Shown here piece by piece: positions 47,546 to 59,477 of a stretch of DNA of 64,000 nucleotides. This DNA is from Phoronis australis (taxonomy: Eukaryota > Phoronida > Phoronidae): contig NMRA01000146.1 of the NCBI GenBank assembly GCA_002633005.1, positions 491,981-555,980 of the forward strand, written 5' to 3'. The position numbers were made by a program, and so were the translations under genes. Within the stretch, counting starts at the first letter, position 1; each line of letters opens with the position of its first letter. The notes beneath the pieces were generated by a model. It was not told where the DNA came from and did not search any database. It saw nothing but the letters and a program-made list of their open reading frames with translations.

Positions 47546-50500
47546 TAGAGTAGCAGATGCGTAATAGGTTGTCAGGCTCATACCACTTTGCGTGTCGATG
47601 CATATTCGTCTTAGCACAGGGTCAAATAAATTAACCTAGTTTTGCTGTCTCGGTTACATGAGTTCACGTCGGTTGTGTAACACCACTACTTCGAAGGTTG
47701 AAGGCAAGCGGCATTAGTAAACATTGGATTATGGACAATGCAACAAGTTTTGGATGAAAAACGTGAAAGTTTTCTTTACATTTGATCTTTAATTTGACTT
47801 CTGATGTTAACAAATTGTATTAGATCGGTTGCTTCCCGGTCAATACAACGCTGTATAGTCATTTTGTAAACGCGGCTGTTTTTCGCAGTCTTCGCTCACA
47901 ATTGATTTTGTTTGTGTAACGCCAAACTGCGTCATTTTTGCGTGTTTTAAGTTATTCACCGGTCTCCTATAACGCGCCCATGATGAAGGGTTAGTGAGTG
48001 AGTTGTTACACCGCGAAGAGTTCTCACTCCGGGGATTTTATTTTCATAGCATTGACCCGGCGAAACTCACAATCCAGTATGCCCTAAACCCATGGACTTC
48101 GACGGCTCTAACTTCGAAATCATACTATGGTTACGGTTGCCACGAACTAAGACGTTGACATCAAACACGGAATGACCACTGTTGAGGCTACAGCCAATTG
48201 TAGCTTTGCGCATTCTGTTTTAATGTATCGGTGACGTTAAAATCTGGGCTAGTTACATGTACACGTAGGCCCCTATCAGTTGGTCGTTCACGTTGTTCCA
48301 AAAATAAATACTTTCTGTCAACAACATATAGACAAATTATGTTAAATAAAACAATTGTGAACGGGAAGATGTGAATACGTGGTGAAGAGGTATTTGTCTC
48401 TACGCGGCATATGTGCGTGAATCTTTGGTAAAGCGATTGCGATGGCAAAAATGATAGAAAATACATCAAGGTGCACTTTTGAAAAGCAAAGCGTCTGGTG
48501 ATATTTATAGCGTATGATCTGGCCACCTCAGGAAGTAAGTGACGCTGAATGAGAAGTGGCATTTACATGTTTGGCTTGTAACGCCACCCCTCCCCGAGTT
48601 TTGCCAATTCCAATCAGTCACCACTCGAGATTTGGTTTCGTTTCAGTCCTAAAATAATAAAATAATTCTTCTGTGCTCAGCTGTAAGAAAAAATACAATT
48701 TTTTGAAATGATGCTCAGTCTTAAAAAGTTTCCATTATGAGAACGCTTTATCAGAAATGCCAAGCACACGGAGCGTTGTAAATAGAGACGTTGGCGTTTC
48801 CGTATATCCACAAAAGTTCTTTGAGCAGTGTTTACAAATTTGTTCATTTCACTTTTCTAACATGACGACTATGGTCAAAACGGTGTTTTAAATAAGTACA
48901 CTTTTGAGGGCATTTTCAAAAAAATATTTTGGTTGATGAATTCACCGAGTCGGTGCCACGGGCAGAAAACGTATCTGTGTACAGAAAGAGTTGCGTTTTC
49001 AAAACATTCAGAGCATGAGCTCAAGGACTACCTGAAAAAGAAAATAAAACCGAATACCAAACAGAAACTTGTCCGTTGATCATATAGCTCTTGGAAAACT
49101 GTTACCCCGAAGAAATGTGCAAAATACGAACGTCATTTACGGAAGGTGATTCGTTCCCGGCAGTGGAGCCGCCACGGGATAGTAAAGACACTGTGATGTG
49201 CAATAGTTAGCTGAATGGAAAGCTGAAGTGGAAAATTCAGAACACACATTTTCTATTCAGGAATTGAAATCTCTGTACAATCAAAAACAATTGACAACCA
49301 GGATTTATTGCGTCAGAAAACTTATCACAACAGGAGATAATTCTTTTCATGCCCGGAGACAATGTGGTCACCCATTATGCAATGATGGCAATCCAGTGTG
49401 TACCTATACATTGGAGCATCTATTGTAGAATGTGGATTAGACGAAAGAAATTCAACCGCATTTCCAAGATAATATGTCTTGTCGGCAAGAGGTTGAACAT
49501 TTAGCCCTTGTTTATACGTACGTATATTACGAACATTATCACTTTGAAGGATCAATGCTTGGGGATGGTGACGAGGTGTTCTGGCGTGTAAAGTTACTGA
49601 CGTGGTCAGTTTTTGAACGTGGCTTATTAAATTTTCAGTTCGGTCGTATTTTATTTTGATCCTGAAGTGAAGAATTGTTGGTCCTCACTTGATATATTAT
49701 AGGTGCTGATGTGATAAATTTCCGTCTTGACGTGGTGAATTTTAGTCTTTATTTGTTTTTTTTAGTCTAGCTTCTGTGTGAAAACAATCGCAATGTATTT
49801 ATTGTTTTAATTCCTGCTTAAGTAAAATTTCTGGTTTTGAGATATTCATTTTTGGTCCTGGAGAGTTAACATGTTTTGCTTGGTTTTAATCTTGTATAGA
49901 AAATATACATTGTTAAATGTTGCAAATTAGGCCTCCCATAAATGTGAGAGAGCAAGTTGTGTAGCAGCGTTTTGTGTAACTTCTTATATAAATCTAGGTG
50001 TCCGTGATTCAGTAATAGTATGAAAAATGAGTAGTTATGACTATGAAAAATGAGTAGTTGTGGATTCTTTTGAAATACTGTATCCTTTGTATATGCCTGG
50101 TGTAGATGGCTCAGTGTGATATTATGTAAGCCTTACATGTATTATCCTCTATGGCTTAACAACTATATATCTTCATTCATGCCTAGAGGTACTCCCCGGA
50201 TCATCAAGCTTGTGTGTGTATGTTTTTATTCTAATGAGGCGTGCTTCGAATATACAATTAGTAATCATACTTTTACAGGGTTCATATCATACGAATTCAT
50301 TAAATCCAGTAAATATTTTTGCAACTGCCAATCTGCATATTAGACATGCATATTGCATCATACCTCATCAGAGTAACGCTTGTTATCAATCATAGTAGAA
50401 ACGTTTATTTTTATCATTGCCACAAGACGTTAACAAACGCAGTCAGTGTCTGTAACTGTTGTGTCTACAATGCTGATGAATTAAAGTCGGTCTATTTCAA

Positions 50501-52263
50501 TTTTTATATCACTGATTCATGCCAAAGCTTTGAAATTGCGCCCCCTTAAGAGTTTTGACTTGCCCTGGTGATCTCTAGAATCCGATGCAATAAACTTATA
50601 GAAGTTGTTTTTTAACCAGGGTAATGGAGCTGAAAATGCTGTGCGTTTTCCTTTACGAGAGTGTTCTTTTTGAATCACTGGGTTAATAATTTCTACGCTC
50701 TACATGAAAACACAGACAAGTTTTTTAGGATTACCTGTACCAGGTTACCCCGAAAATATTATTTTCAAAGTTTCACCCCCTGGAGTGTACGCGAAACGCC
50801 AAGATTTGTGTTCTTACGCCAAAGGGCTCGGAAGGCTCTAGCCTTGGTTCGAAGGTGTTTACTAAATTAAATATACAAATTTGCGCCGTTGTGGGTAAAA
50901 ACCGACCGAATAAAATCTTCCTAGAATAATCTAAATTATTTACCAGCGTTTAAAATTTGGTTTTCTACAATTATTCTGCTAAACTTAGGGTATAACCTCT
51001 TGCGTCGACTTTCGACGCAATGAAATATTGCGTCACCTATTAGTCAGTTTATTATTCCCAGATTCTTCAATCAAACGTTCTCCCTCGAGGATGCGTAAAC
51101 GTCAAGACAAATGATCAGAATTGGTTTCACTTCATTATATGTTTTTGGAATTTTGATATCAGTGAACCAAATTTTGCTGAGATGTTGTCACCATATAATG
51201 GGAGATGTCGAAAACACTTTGAAAGTGGCGCGTGTCACGAATGAACTCTTTTCAAAACGACGACATACGTTTTTTCGTTACAAAAGGCAGAGAATTACGC
51301 AAGAAGATTACGTAGGATGTTTTTTCGTTTAAACGGCCGTAACGGGCAACTTGGATGCCAATTGGCTTCCAGAGTATGCATGCAAATTCGCCGGTCTTGA
51401 GCTCATGTTGATACAAACTTTTCGACGAGGTGACAAGCGTACATGTAACTATCCGGGCTGTGTGAAATTTCGAGGTCTGTTTGAGCTCAATACGTAGTGG
51501 CACCTTGCTGTATTTTGAAAATAGTCTTCACAGCTAGCTGGCTAGACAGGAAGGCTCTAGCTTCGAAATTTTTTTACTGCGAAAGTGACAACAATTTCAG
51601 AATGATGATGGATGATGGATTACACGATAAAGTGATCACAGTCTTCCGTTTTCGTGCGCCAATGATTTAATATCGGCGCTATGTTCAAACCATTGTTTAT
51701 ATTGTTCCTAAAATAAACTTGGGTTCTATTGCTGTACCAACATATTAAGAAATTATACGGAAAAAAACAATAATTATCTGTGGTAAAGCCCAATATACAG
51801 CGTGATGAAGTGATGATCAAGAGGAATAACGGATGAGCGCAAATGCGTGCTGCTTGTTGAGCAATCCGCGGCATGAAAACATTTGAGGTCGTAAAATATC
51901 CAGTGTTGTATTCTGATTTTTATGCAATTTTGCTGTAAAATTCAAATTTCGTGCTTGTTTTTATGCACACTGCACTGCATAAAAAGTCTCATATCTAAAG
52001 TTAGAATTTATTTTTCCGCGATATCTCTTAACGTTTGATTTTACCACGCCGTCATTAATTCAACATAAGGTTTTCGCACTTCGTATTTGTAGGTTGATTC
52101 GACTTTACCTCCATTTAATTGTTGAACAAAATTTGATAAACCGATGTCAAGACCGGAGTTGCCACTGGTAAACGAACAGCGAACAGTTAAATGTTTGTTT
52201 GTCCAAAGTTCACCCGCTAGGTCATAAAATTGTAATTGACGACCAAGGACACGCTTAATTCGA
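47546..52263. other. Interior of the ~5 kb segment, no recognised gene
   Basis: The only coding-like hint is 49228-49440 plus (SIQELKSLYNQKQLTTRIYC, then RRQCGHPLCNDGNPVCTYTL), unrecognised. The minus frame 48188-48562 looks like chance. GAAGGCTCTAGC recurs at about 50830 and 51550. No transposase motif was seen. Confidence 0.4.
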
Positions 52264-52432
52264 ATTGGTCGTCTACGCTAGGCGACCAATTAGCCGACCC
52301 AAGTGCCGACCACAGAGGCGACTAAGCAGACGGCTCCTAGCCGACCGTTGTTAGTCGGCTGCTGGTCGGCTAGACGACCGGTCGACGGCCGGTCGTCGAC
52401 CAATTTCCGACTGGTCGGCCAAAAATTCGTGA
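52264..52432 (+). repeat. GCCGAC-rich cluster, right
   Basis: Direct words (TAGCCGACCC, GTGCCGACCA, TAGCCGACCG) are followed by inverted words (TAGTCGGCTG, TGGTCGGCTA, TGGTCGGCC) and palindromes GACCGGTC and GGTCGACGGCCGGTCGTCGACC. Composition is very different from the surrounding AT-rich DNA. Confidence 0.75.
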
Positions 52433-52457
52433 TGTGTGCTGAATAAGTTAATGTACG

Positions 52458-52699
52458 GTGGTGCATTATGCGTCGGGGTCGCGGTTGCCAATCTTCTCGT
52501 TTGAAGTTTTATTCGATTTCGACAACTATCTCTCCCCAGAGTGGTTTCAAAAATTACATTTGACGGGTATGTGTAAATACTGCAGAATGTACCACTGCTC
52601 AAAAATCAAAATACATTACATTAGGGACACAGGTACATTGCACAAATGGATTATTACAGAAACGATAACAAACATTAGGATGAATTATTTTGTCCATTT
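52458..52699. other. Short spacer between the ~5 kb segment and the LINE
   Basis: No recognised feature; the LINE's 3' end should lie near 52700, but no poly-A or simple-repeat tail is evident. Confidence 0.4.
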
Positions 52700-54250
52700 A
52701 TAATCTTTTAACCATGTTACTTTAAGAGCATTGAAACTAAATGAACCATGTTGAGATCACAATTTTTATAATTCTGAACCATTGTCTCAGAAGAAATTTT
52801 GTCTTTTTTTGTTACTCCAGATAAACTGAAAAAAACATTTTCTCCAGTTGTGGGATAAAATCTTCTTTTTGTGATGGGAGACTTAAGAAAAGATGGGTAA
52901 CGTTTGGCAATACTAACGATTTCACCACACATTTTTCTTTTGGACCAAGAGCGTTAGATATTCTGAATATCAATAAGTTTTACACAAAAGTTCAAACCAA
53001 TCATGCCGTCTAGATTTAAACTAAATTCAATCCCCAAAGTTGAAAATTTTGTTTTTGACCATTTTAAAGCTTTTGCGAAATCAGGTATCCAGGTATCATA
53101 CTTCCTGGTTCCAATCCATATACACTCGAGTTTTTCACTATTAGGTTTAAGACCTGAATACTTAGCAAATTGGTCCAGAAGATCCACAGTCTTTTTAGAG
53201 ACTTTACAGAACCATCCGTTACAATTGTTTTATCGTCGGCAAGGTGTAAAATATTTACCTTTCTAGCTCCGCAATTAATTCCCTTTACTGCATTATTATC
53301 TCTAAACATGTAGCCCAAGATTTCAGCGCAAAACACAAACAAGTAAGGCAAAATTGTCTCCCCTTGTTTGCAACCTTCTTCAACTTTAAAAAATTCAGAT
53401 GAAACGCCATTTTGAATGACGCAAAGCTGTGAATTTTCAATTATTTTTTTTATCCTTTCACAAAAATGTCTCCAAATCAAACATGTTAAGAACATTCAAC
53501 TGGAAAGTCCAGGATAATGAATCTAATGCTTTTTCAAAGTCGACTATTGTCAAAAGACCGGGAAGTTTACGCATAATGCAAAATGCAAAAGATTTCTGGT
53601 GTTCTCACCATTAAAGATAAAAAACCTTTTTGATCTGGGTGAATCGATCTTTCAAGAACTTTTTTCATTCTTTGTGCTAAACACGATGACAACATTTTTT
53701 ATATTATATATTTAAAAAAGAAATGGGAAGCCAAGTTTTTAAATATCATCTGGGCTTTCCGGGTATTGGCAGAACTTTAATTACCCCATGCATTTGTGAA
53801 GCTATGAGAGCATTTACTTCTAAACTATATTTAAACGACTTAAATAAAAAAGGTGATACTTCCGTCCAACAGTATTCATATAATTCAACAGTAAAACCAT
53901 CAGTTCCTGGAATTTTATTATTTTTGTGTTCTTTAATGCAATTTCTATTTCTTGGATACTATTATCCGCATCTAAACTTGTTTGATCTACTTTGCTAATT
54001 TTTTGATAATTTGAATTTTAACAATATCCATGATATTAACTCCATACGCGTAGTCTCTAGAAGAAAAAAAAAATCTTAAAAAGATTTCAATTCACTTAAA
54101 ATTTCTTTTTGTATCGTCAAAGTTTCGCCCGAGGACTTTATCAGCCTATTTATTGTTGCATTAACAAAATTTTGCTTTTCTGAGGCAGGAATTGACTTTA
54201 CCCGAATCAGCCAACAAAGGCTCAAAAGCCCAAAATGTTAACTCCTGTTG
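52700..54250 (-). pseudogene. L1/Tx1-like LINE reverse transcriptase fragment
   Basis: Minus-strand pieces follow the order of a LINE reverse transcriptase. First comes FKSFKYSLEVNALIASQMHG plus VIKVLPIPGKP (finger region) at about 53910-53720. Next is LLTIVDFEKALDSLSW (A motif, usually DFEKAFDS) at about 53550, then GVSSEFFKVEEGCKQGETIL and PYLFVFCAEILGYMF (B motif; family usually GCRQGDPxSPYLF). Then ILHLADDKTIVTDGS (the catalytic ADD is retained) and FAKYSGLKPNSEKLECIWIG, and last a FQFIWSNKK-type and DLNMVH tail at about 52850-52730. Frameshifts and stops separate the pieces. The endonuclease half and the 3' tail were not seen, so this is a dead, 5'-truncated copy, perhaps within the intron of the gene starting at 46996. 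Confidence 0.85.
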
Positions 54251-54911
54251 TCTTTGATCTCAAGGAAATAATTAATGAGTATTTTCATCGGGTAGTTTTC
54301 TGTAGCATGATTGATTCTTTGAAGAAGTCCAGCGTTTTCCAAAAAGAAGTTTCAACTTCGTGATATCATTTCAGGTTCCATAACTGTGTGACACTTCTCA
54401 AATAGTCAATGACTATTAAGCAACGTGACAATCAAAACTATCGAACTGTTGTCAGTTCTCAAGTGACCGCTATTGTTGCAAGAGTCGACTTTTGTTCGTT
54501 TGAACAAGTTTCAAAAATTACGAATACATCTTTTCTGAATGTCAAATCACAATTAATCCCTTTTCTGTTCTATTCGCCCTTAAGTAACACCAAAGTACTT
54601 TTTAACACATAGCACCATTAGTCTTCATTGTAACGATAGGTATCTCGTTTCTAACAAGGGATAGCAAATCGGAATCCTACCCTTGGTCGCTGGTAATGGA
54701 CCGAAGATATTATGCAAAGTTAAAGATACGTTTAAAAATGTTATTGATAGGAAGATGGAATACATACTTCATACGATATATTACACTGTTGACTTAAACA
54801 TATATCAAAATTTTTGACATGGAAAATAACAGGTAGGTTGGACATGGCTCAGAGAATTTCCTGATAGAGTTATACCCTTCGTGTTTCTTGCTTTTTATAA
54901 CATGTGATGTG
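54251..54911. other. 3' flank of the membrane-protein exon
   Basis: No recognised gene. No perfect AATAAA is seen on the minus strand just after the stop codon; the 3' UTR end cannot be placed. Confidence 0.4.
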
Positions 54912-55108
54912 TCATGAGCTGGACGTTGTAGAAGATTTTGACAGTTTTCTGAGCACGGTGCACGCGCACATAACCAACAATAGACTGCCTACGCCTATAG
55001 CTATCCATCGATAATAACCTTTGGAAGTGAAACTCTTCCAGGTTTGGTTTGAATCGGCAGTCGTAGTTGTGGTGACGTCCTCTTCATTTTCGCGCCACTC
55101 TACTGAAC
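54912..55108 (-). CDS. Last exon of a type I membrane protein
   Basis: The minus-strand exon follows a textbook acceptor TGTTGCTTTTCAG at 55109. It opens with two bases of a split codon, then SVEWRENEEDVTTTTTADSN, a Thr/Asn-rich extracellular stalk with a potential N-glycosylation site (SNQT). A membrane span follows, WIAIGVGSLLLVMCACTVL, then a short basic tail RKLSKSSTTSSS and a stop. This is how single-pass surface receptors end. Start-side exons lie at higher coordinates and were not identified; the next ~2.3 kb upstream shows none. The phase-1 entry is typical of extracellular-domain genes. The protein's identity is unknown. Confidence 0.5.
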
Positions 55109-55651
55109 CTGAAAAGCAACATGCAGGTAAACGATAACAATTAGTTTCAACCATGTTTTGGTGATTTCAACCGATCTTCGCTCTACCACCTAGTGGCAAA
55201 ATTGGCGTCCATCTTGAGCGATAGAAACAGGATTCAGCTAGTAAACTACTCGTACTTTCTTGTAACAAACAGGATAATATGATACCTGGTGGGTTGTCTT
55301 TCCCTAAAGTTGTCGTGCTACATGCCTAAAGCGTAGATGACGTCTGCCCGTTAAGCAGACTTCCCAAGGATTGTGTTTTTTCAAACTTGACAAGAAATAT
55401 TTGAGGGTTGTCGAGCGTTACAAAGCATTCTTTGGTTTCAGAGATTCATGAATAGATAAGAAAGTAAGTGTTAACTGATCAAAACTGAGTTTAACTGTAA
55501 CCTGATGACTACAAGCAGTTCACTTATTGTTTGGTGTGTCTAATGCTGCTTCAATATCGTATTTATGCGGACAATAGAGAGATTTCGCAAAGCCACGTAA
55601 ACGTGAATTACCCCGCACTTATTCAACATTTTCAGCCTGAAATGGCCAATA

Positions 55652-55882
55652 TAACCGTTAAATAACCCATTTAGTTTGTCAACGCGCGTTAAATAACATT
55701 TCGGTGTGAAACCGAGGCCGGTTTCGAACCTGCGCGCAAGAGTTTCGAGTCGTCGAATTTACCACTGTATCGCTCATCAGCTGACGTCATTGAAAAGGAA
55801 AATAGAATACTTAAATAAGCACGTGCAACAATCGCATGTTCAACAAACGCATTTTACCGACACTTATACGCTTTGAAAATAA
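55652..55882 (-). repeat. tRNA-like (SINE-type) repeat, copy 1
   Basis: Homologous to 63058-63284 in the same orientation. On the minus strand it has an A-box-like TGAGCGATACAGTGGTA and a perfect B-box GGTTCGAAACC (plus 55720-55730), spaced as in a tRNA gene. Conserved non-tRNA sequence on both sides (GCAACAATCGCATGTTCAAC) shows it is a repeat unit, not a tRNA gene. Confidence 0.75.
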
Positions 55883-55904
55883 GACTCACAATTTATAATT
55901 TTTA

Positions 55905-55956
55905 TTCTTCTTCTTCTTCTAGTCATTACCATTGACATTATCATTATCATTATTAT
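55905..55956 (+). repeat. TTC and ATT microsatellite tracts
   Basis: TTCTTCTTCTTCTTC followed by a loose ATTATCATT run. Confidence 0.8.
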
Positions 55957-57461
55957 GTTTACGCCACCACCTGGTTTTAAGTCAAATTTTCATTTTCAGG
56001 AAGGAAAATTCTTAGCAAAATAGCAGAGTTGCAACCGAATCGATTTAACGATTGCAAATGTGCGGAAATTACGGTGCGTAAAGCATACTGGGATTGATGC
56101 ACGTAAATGGGATGGTCAGTTTGTTTGCACGGCGTGTGCATTAAACTACGGTGCTGTCTGTAATTCTGAAAACGTGAAGTTCTAAGCTACTAGACACTGA
56201 GTCATTGATTTCCGCACGAAGTGGTGCTTGCTTATGGTTGGAAAATATCACCTGGTGTGGTATGTACGCGCATTCAATGCTTTAGGCATACTGACCAGAA
56301 TCAGACTAGACATTTCCCGCGCTTCTCGTCGTTGACCGAAGGAGAAAATTACCATGCGAAATTATCCTACTCATCTTACTTAACGTGTAATAAGTATGCT
56401 GGTTGGGAAATTTCTAATAACACAGACTTTGTCTGAGCACATTAAGGGAGTCGACAGGACAAGTGGATTGCAGTAGGATGCTTTACCCCCTCGAAGAAAC
56501 CGAAAACCTCACTTTCATTGAAACTCTTGTTCTCTAACTTTCATAAACACAAAACAAGATATTGTAAATATGTTCGGGGTGTTGGTAGTCATATCTAATG
56601 GCCCATTCTATTTAATAAACGTAAACCCTAAGCCTAGGATGGTTACACGGAAGTTTGCTTAAACTCAACCTTGCATAGCCAGGGAAACTTCAATTTCTCT
56701 CTAATCATATTGCGTTGAGGTTCAATAATGTTTGCGTTGTAGTAAAGCAGATCACGTATTAATAAAAAAGTAAACTGTTAAATTTTGCTAATTTAATTGA
56801 TTGATTAGCCATTAACATATTGGCAAAAAGGTTACTTACTAAAAGACTATAATGCTTCAAGCGTTTAGCTCAAGCCTTTGATCATGTGACTTGCTGCCGG
56901 AAGTAACACATTGTCATAAATGGAAAGAAGTTGTTGTCCCTGGTCGCGGTCAAGTGGGGGGTTGCACTGTTTAATGTTAATGGCCATTTGGTCTTACATG
57001 AGTGACAGTGTTCCTCCTGGATAGAACTCTAGTGTTGTAGATGTTAATGGTGTGACCAGATGAAACTACATGTAAGTGGGATTATTCAATTTTTTTAACA
57101 AAACGAGTGCCGATAGTACGCTTGATCTCACCAACGTATAAATGAGAAGGATCCTGGTCACCCTGGAAACGCTATGCTTAAGTAACTTACTATATTCTAC
57201 TATGTAACTTTTCTCGTTTTTACCACAATCAAATAATACAACGATGAATTTTAAACACCTTTAACCATTCATATATTATTCCGACTTGATGACACTAGCT
57301 TTTAGTTAAGGAGAAAATAACAAACCAGTTATCCAGAGTTACCTCTGTCACAAAAGCGAGTGCTTACAGGTACACTTCTCATTGGATGGGTTTGTGATTG
57401 ATGTTTAAATTCATTTTATTGTAGGTTTCACCAAACTAAAATCGTGGTATCCACTGATAAT
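55957..57461. other. Stretch without recognisable genes
   Basis: No domain-bearing frame or repeat found. It contains the upstream flank of the SAP-SWIM-YqaJ gene; no promoter element is recognisable. Confidence 0.5.
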
Positions 57462-57594
57462 CCAGTGATGGGTGGGCCTCAACGACACACATTTCGGGAC
57501 CGTTTGAAGCTTGTACGGTCCCTGAGCTGAAACGGTGGTTGCAGTTTCGAGGGGTTAAAGATTCTTGGTTGAAGCGACAGGCACTTATAGAGAG
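57462..57594 (+). pseudogene. SAP-like first exon of a SAP-SWIM-YqaJ gene
   Basis: A plus frame reads STTHISGPFEACTVPELKRW, then LQFRGVKDSWLKRQALIER. This is the SAP pattern (ELKRWLQxRG...K..L..R), a helix-extension-helix DNA-binding motif. It ends at ATAGAGAG|GTTTGT with two bases of a codon. The next exon supplies one base, so the junction is in phase. Upstream the frame is closed by a TGA, so the true start lies in an unseen part or is lost. In invertebrate genomes a SAP-type motif, a SWIM zinc finger and a YqaJ exonuclease domain occur together in many dispersed genes; this copy has all three in that order. Confidence 0.65.
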
Positions 57595-58135
57595 GTTTGT
57601 CATTGTTCCCATGCTGTTCTTTGTTAAATGCTATGTGGTCATCACACAAAATATTTGTTTCTGACTAATGGCAGAATTGCAAATGGCGTCGATCTACTTC
57701 TGTTCTGGGAGGTATGATCACATGAATTTAATGAGTGTACCCAACGTAGACAGTAACTTCCAACTTTATGCATTTAGGGACAATGCCCTTAAATAGCTGT
57801 AAATGTAGCTTCCTTTGGCGTTTATGCTGTGTCTGAAGGAGGTGGGTATGGGGCTCACCATCTGTGTAATGCTTGATATACGTTTTTAACAGTTTTGATT
57901 AACAACACATCAAATTAATTTTCTGTTGGATAGCATCATTGTCTGTAGCCCAGACTATCAACCGAAAATTGTATAGAGAATACGAGGGAGTGTAGGAAGA
58001 TATCCAACAGAAAGTACAGTTGTGTTTGTGTTTACCAATGGATGCTACATATACGTAACTATATTGGTTTAAGAGTCTGTTTACTTTTGATTACATTTTC
58101 ATCAAATCCATTTAAACAATGTTGTGCTCTTCCAG

Positions 58136-58819
58136 ATATTATCATTACTTCAATGATAAAGAAAGGTCCAAGAAGATCGTGAAACCCGATGAGAACCGGC
58201 GACAAAAGAATACGCAAAAAACAAGAACCCTACATGAGGGAATAAGCAATAATGCTGGATGGACATCGATGTTACATGTTCCGCCTTCCACGTTCACTCC
58301 TAGCTTTGTATATGGTCATCTTGGGGGCACGACATTAAAACATAGGCAGAGTGACTTCAGGATGAGTAGGTATCAAAAAGTAGAGAAGTTGCTAATAAAA
58401 CCAGATCATGATAGCCCACAGTTCAAAGGAGTGGTCAGCGCAAGTTGCTAATCAAAAAGTACTCTGTGGTTGGCGAAATTCAAGGACGTTGTTTAGATGC
58501 AAAATGTAAGTGCGTTGCAGGTGCAAAGGGTGTTTGCAAGCATGTTGCTGCCTTCTTATTTAGGCTCCTTGGATGCAAGGAAAGTGGGTTGCCAACTATC
58601 CCCGATAAGATTGCGTGCCCGTCCCAGGAGTGAGCTTGGGGTCTAACGACGTATTCTGTCAAGGTGTATGAAAAATTTTCAGACTTGGTATTCGTGAAGT
58701 ACGTGGATGGAAATGACTCCAAAAAAACAATAGAAATTTCCAAAAAAGAGAGGATTACAACTGTCTTGCTCCAAGTAAACAGTCCTTACCAACGGCTCGA
58801 CTTAAGGAACTGGTCAGGG
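58136..58819 (+). pseudogene. SWIM zinc-finger exon of the SAP-SWIM-YqaJ gene
   Basis: The exon follows a strong acceptor GTTGTGCTCTTCCAG and begins YYHYFNDKERSKKIVKPDEN. GWTSMLHVPPSTFTPSFVYG and KVEKLLIKPDHDSPQFKG follow. A one-base frameshift near 58430-58450 moves the frame to KKYSVVGEIQGRCLDAKCKC and VAGAKGVCKHVAAFLFRLLG. CxC...CxH is the SWIM zinc site (C-K-C, then C-K-H). After DKIACPSQE a TGA (58632-58634) interrupts, yet the same frame stays open to 58819 with SVKVYEKFSDLVFVKYVDGN. SWIM domains bind DNA or protein. Two lesions in a well-preserved sequence indicate a recent pseudogene or base errors. Confidence 0.7.
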
Positions 58820-59314
58820 TAATGAAACCATATCACCCAGTGTGAACCAAATTGCTTGACCAAGTAAGTGTGCCAACAAACAACTGTTTGCGACTTCTTT
58901 ACATAATGCTGCAAAATATGCTGCTTTGCTATATTTTGGTTATCAATTACTTATTGTTCTATTATTCTCACGTGGGCGTTCTCTTACTTTGTAATATACT
59001 GCAAATTATATTAAAACTCCACACTTTATCTTATAAGTGACCATGTCGGCCAAATTAACTTAGGTGCAGTCCAACTTAAAGCCCAGTTCCAGGAGATAGG
59101 GACCACGTCGTACAGAATTCACCTGTTTTCCCATATTGTTTAAAGTCAATCTTAACTTGAATAAATACTTGAATTGTAGGCCTCCTCCTGTACTGTAGTT
59201 GAATGACCCATGCCCTCATAGTACATATACATGAACTTCGACAATTCATCAATGTTCACCGCCACAAAACATTACATGGACTTGGTTTTCAAACTTTAAT
59301 TAGTGCTATTTTAG

Positions 59315-59477
59315 CTGGTTCCATTGATGCTGGATAATATTGAAAGTGACGGGTTTCTGGTCATATGTACATCGTTCATGGCCCATATCAAGGCTCTCTC
59401 AAAAGTTGAAATTCGTGTCATTGTGAGAAAAATAAGAGGACAATCTCAAGATGAGGAATGGTTCAAACACCGTAAAG
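59315..59477 (+). pseudogene. Start of the YqaJ exonuclease domain
   Basis: After acceptor TAGTGCTATTTTAG a frame reads LVPLMLDNIESDGFLVICTS, FMAHIKALSKVEIRVIVRKI and RGQSQDEEWFKHRK, ending at CGTAAAG|GTATGC. The RGQS....W...R phrase is the conserved entry to YqaJ-type (lambda-exonuclease-like) nucleases, where the next residues are usually RLTAS. The exon carrying the catalytic D..E.K residues should follow but was not found before 64000. The nuclease is therefore incomplete here. Confidence 0.6.

Larger units (their letters stand above)
47432..52443. mobile_element. ~5 kb segment bounded by a 14 bp direct repeat and GCCGAC clusters
   Basis: TAAGTTAATGTACG occurs at 47418-47431 and again at 52444-52457. 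Immediately inside each copy is a cluster of GCCGAC/GTCGGC words (47432-47545 and 52264-52432), not seen elsewhere in the window. This fits one insertion with a 14 bp target duplication and subterminal binding-site arrays. I see no inverted tips and no transposase. A chance direct repeat between two unrelated clusters is the alternative, though 14 exact bases at both edges make that unlikely. Confidence 0.5.

Noticed and set aside
48188-48562. 124-codon minus frame in the ~5 kb segment
   Set aside because: No recognisable motif, poor start context, not conserved with anything in the window.
48943-48956. CACCGAGTCGGTGC, identical to the last hairpin of a common Cas9 tracrRNA
   Set aside because: It is only a 14-base palindrome. 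None of the rest of a tracrRNA, no CRISPR array and no cas gene is present.
55700-55780. Possible tRNA gene on the minus strand
   Set aside because: It has box A/B signals but no convincing cloverleaf, and a second copy shares long flanks, so it is a repeat.
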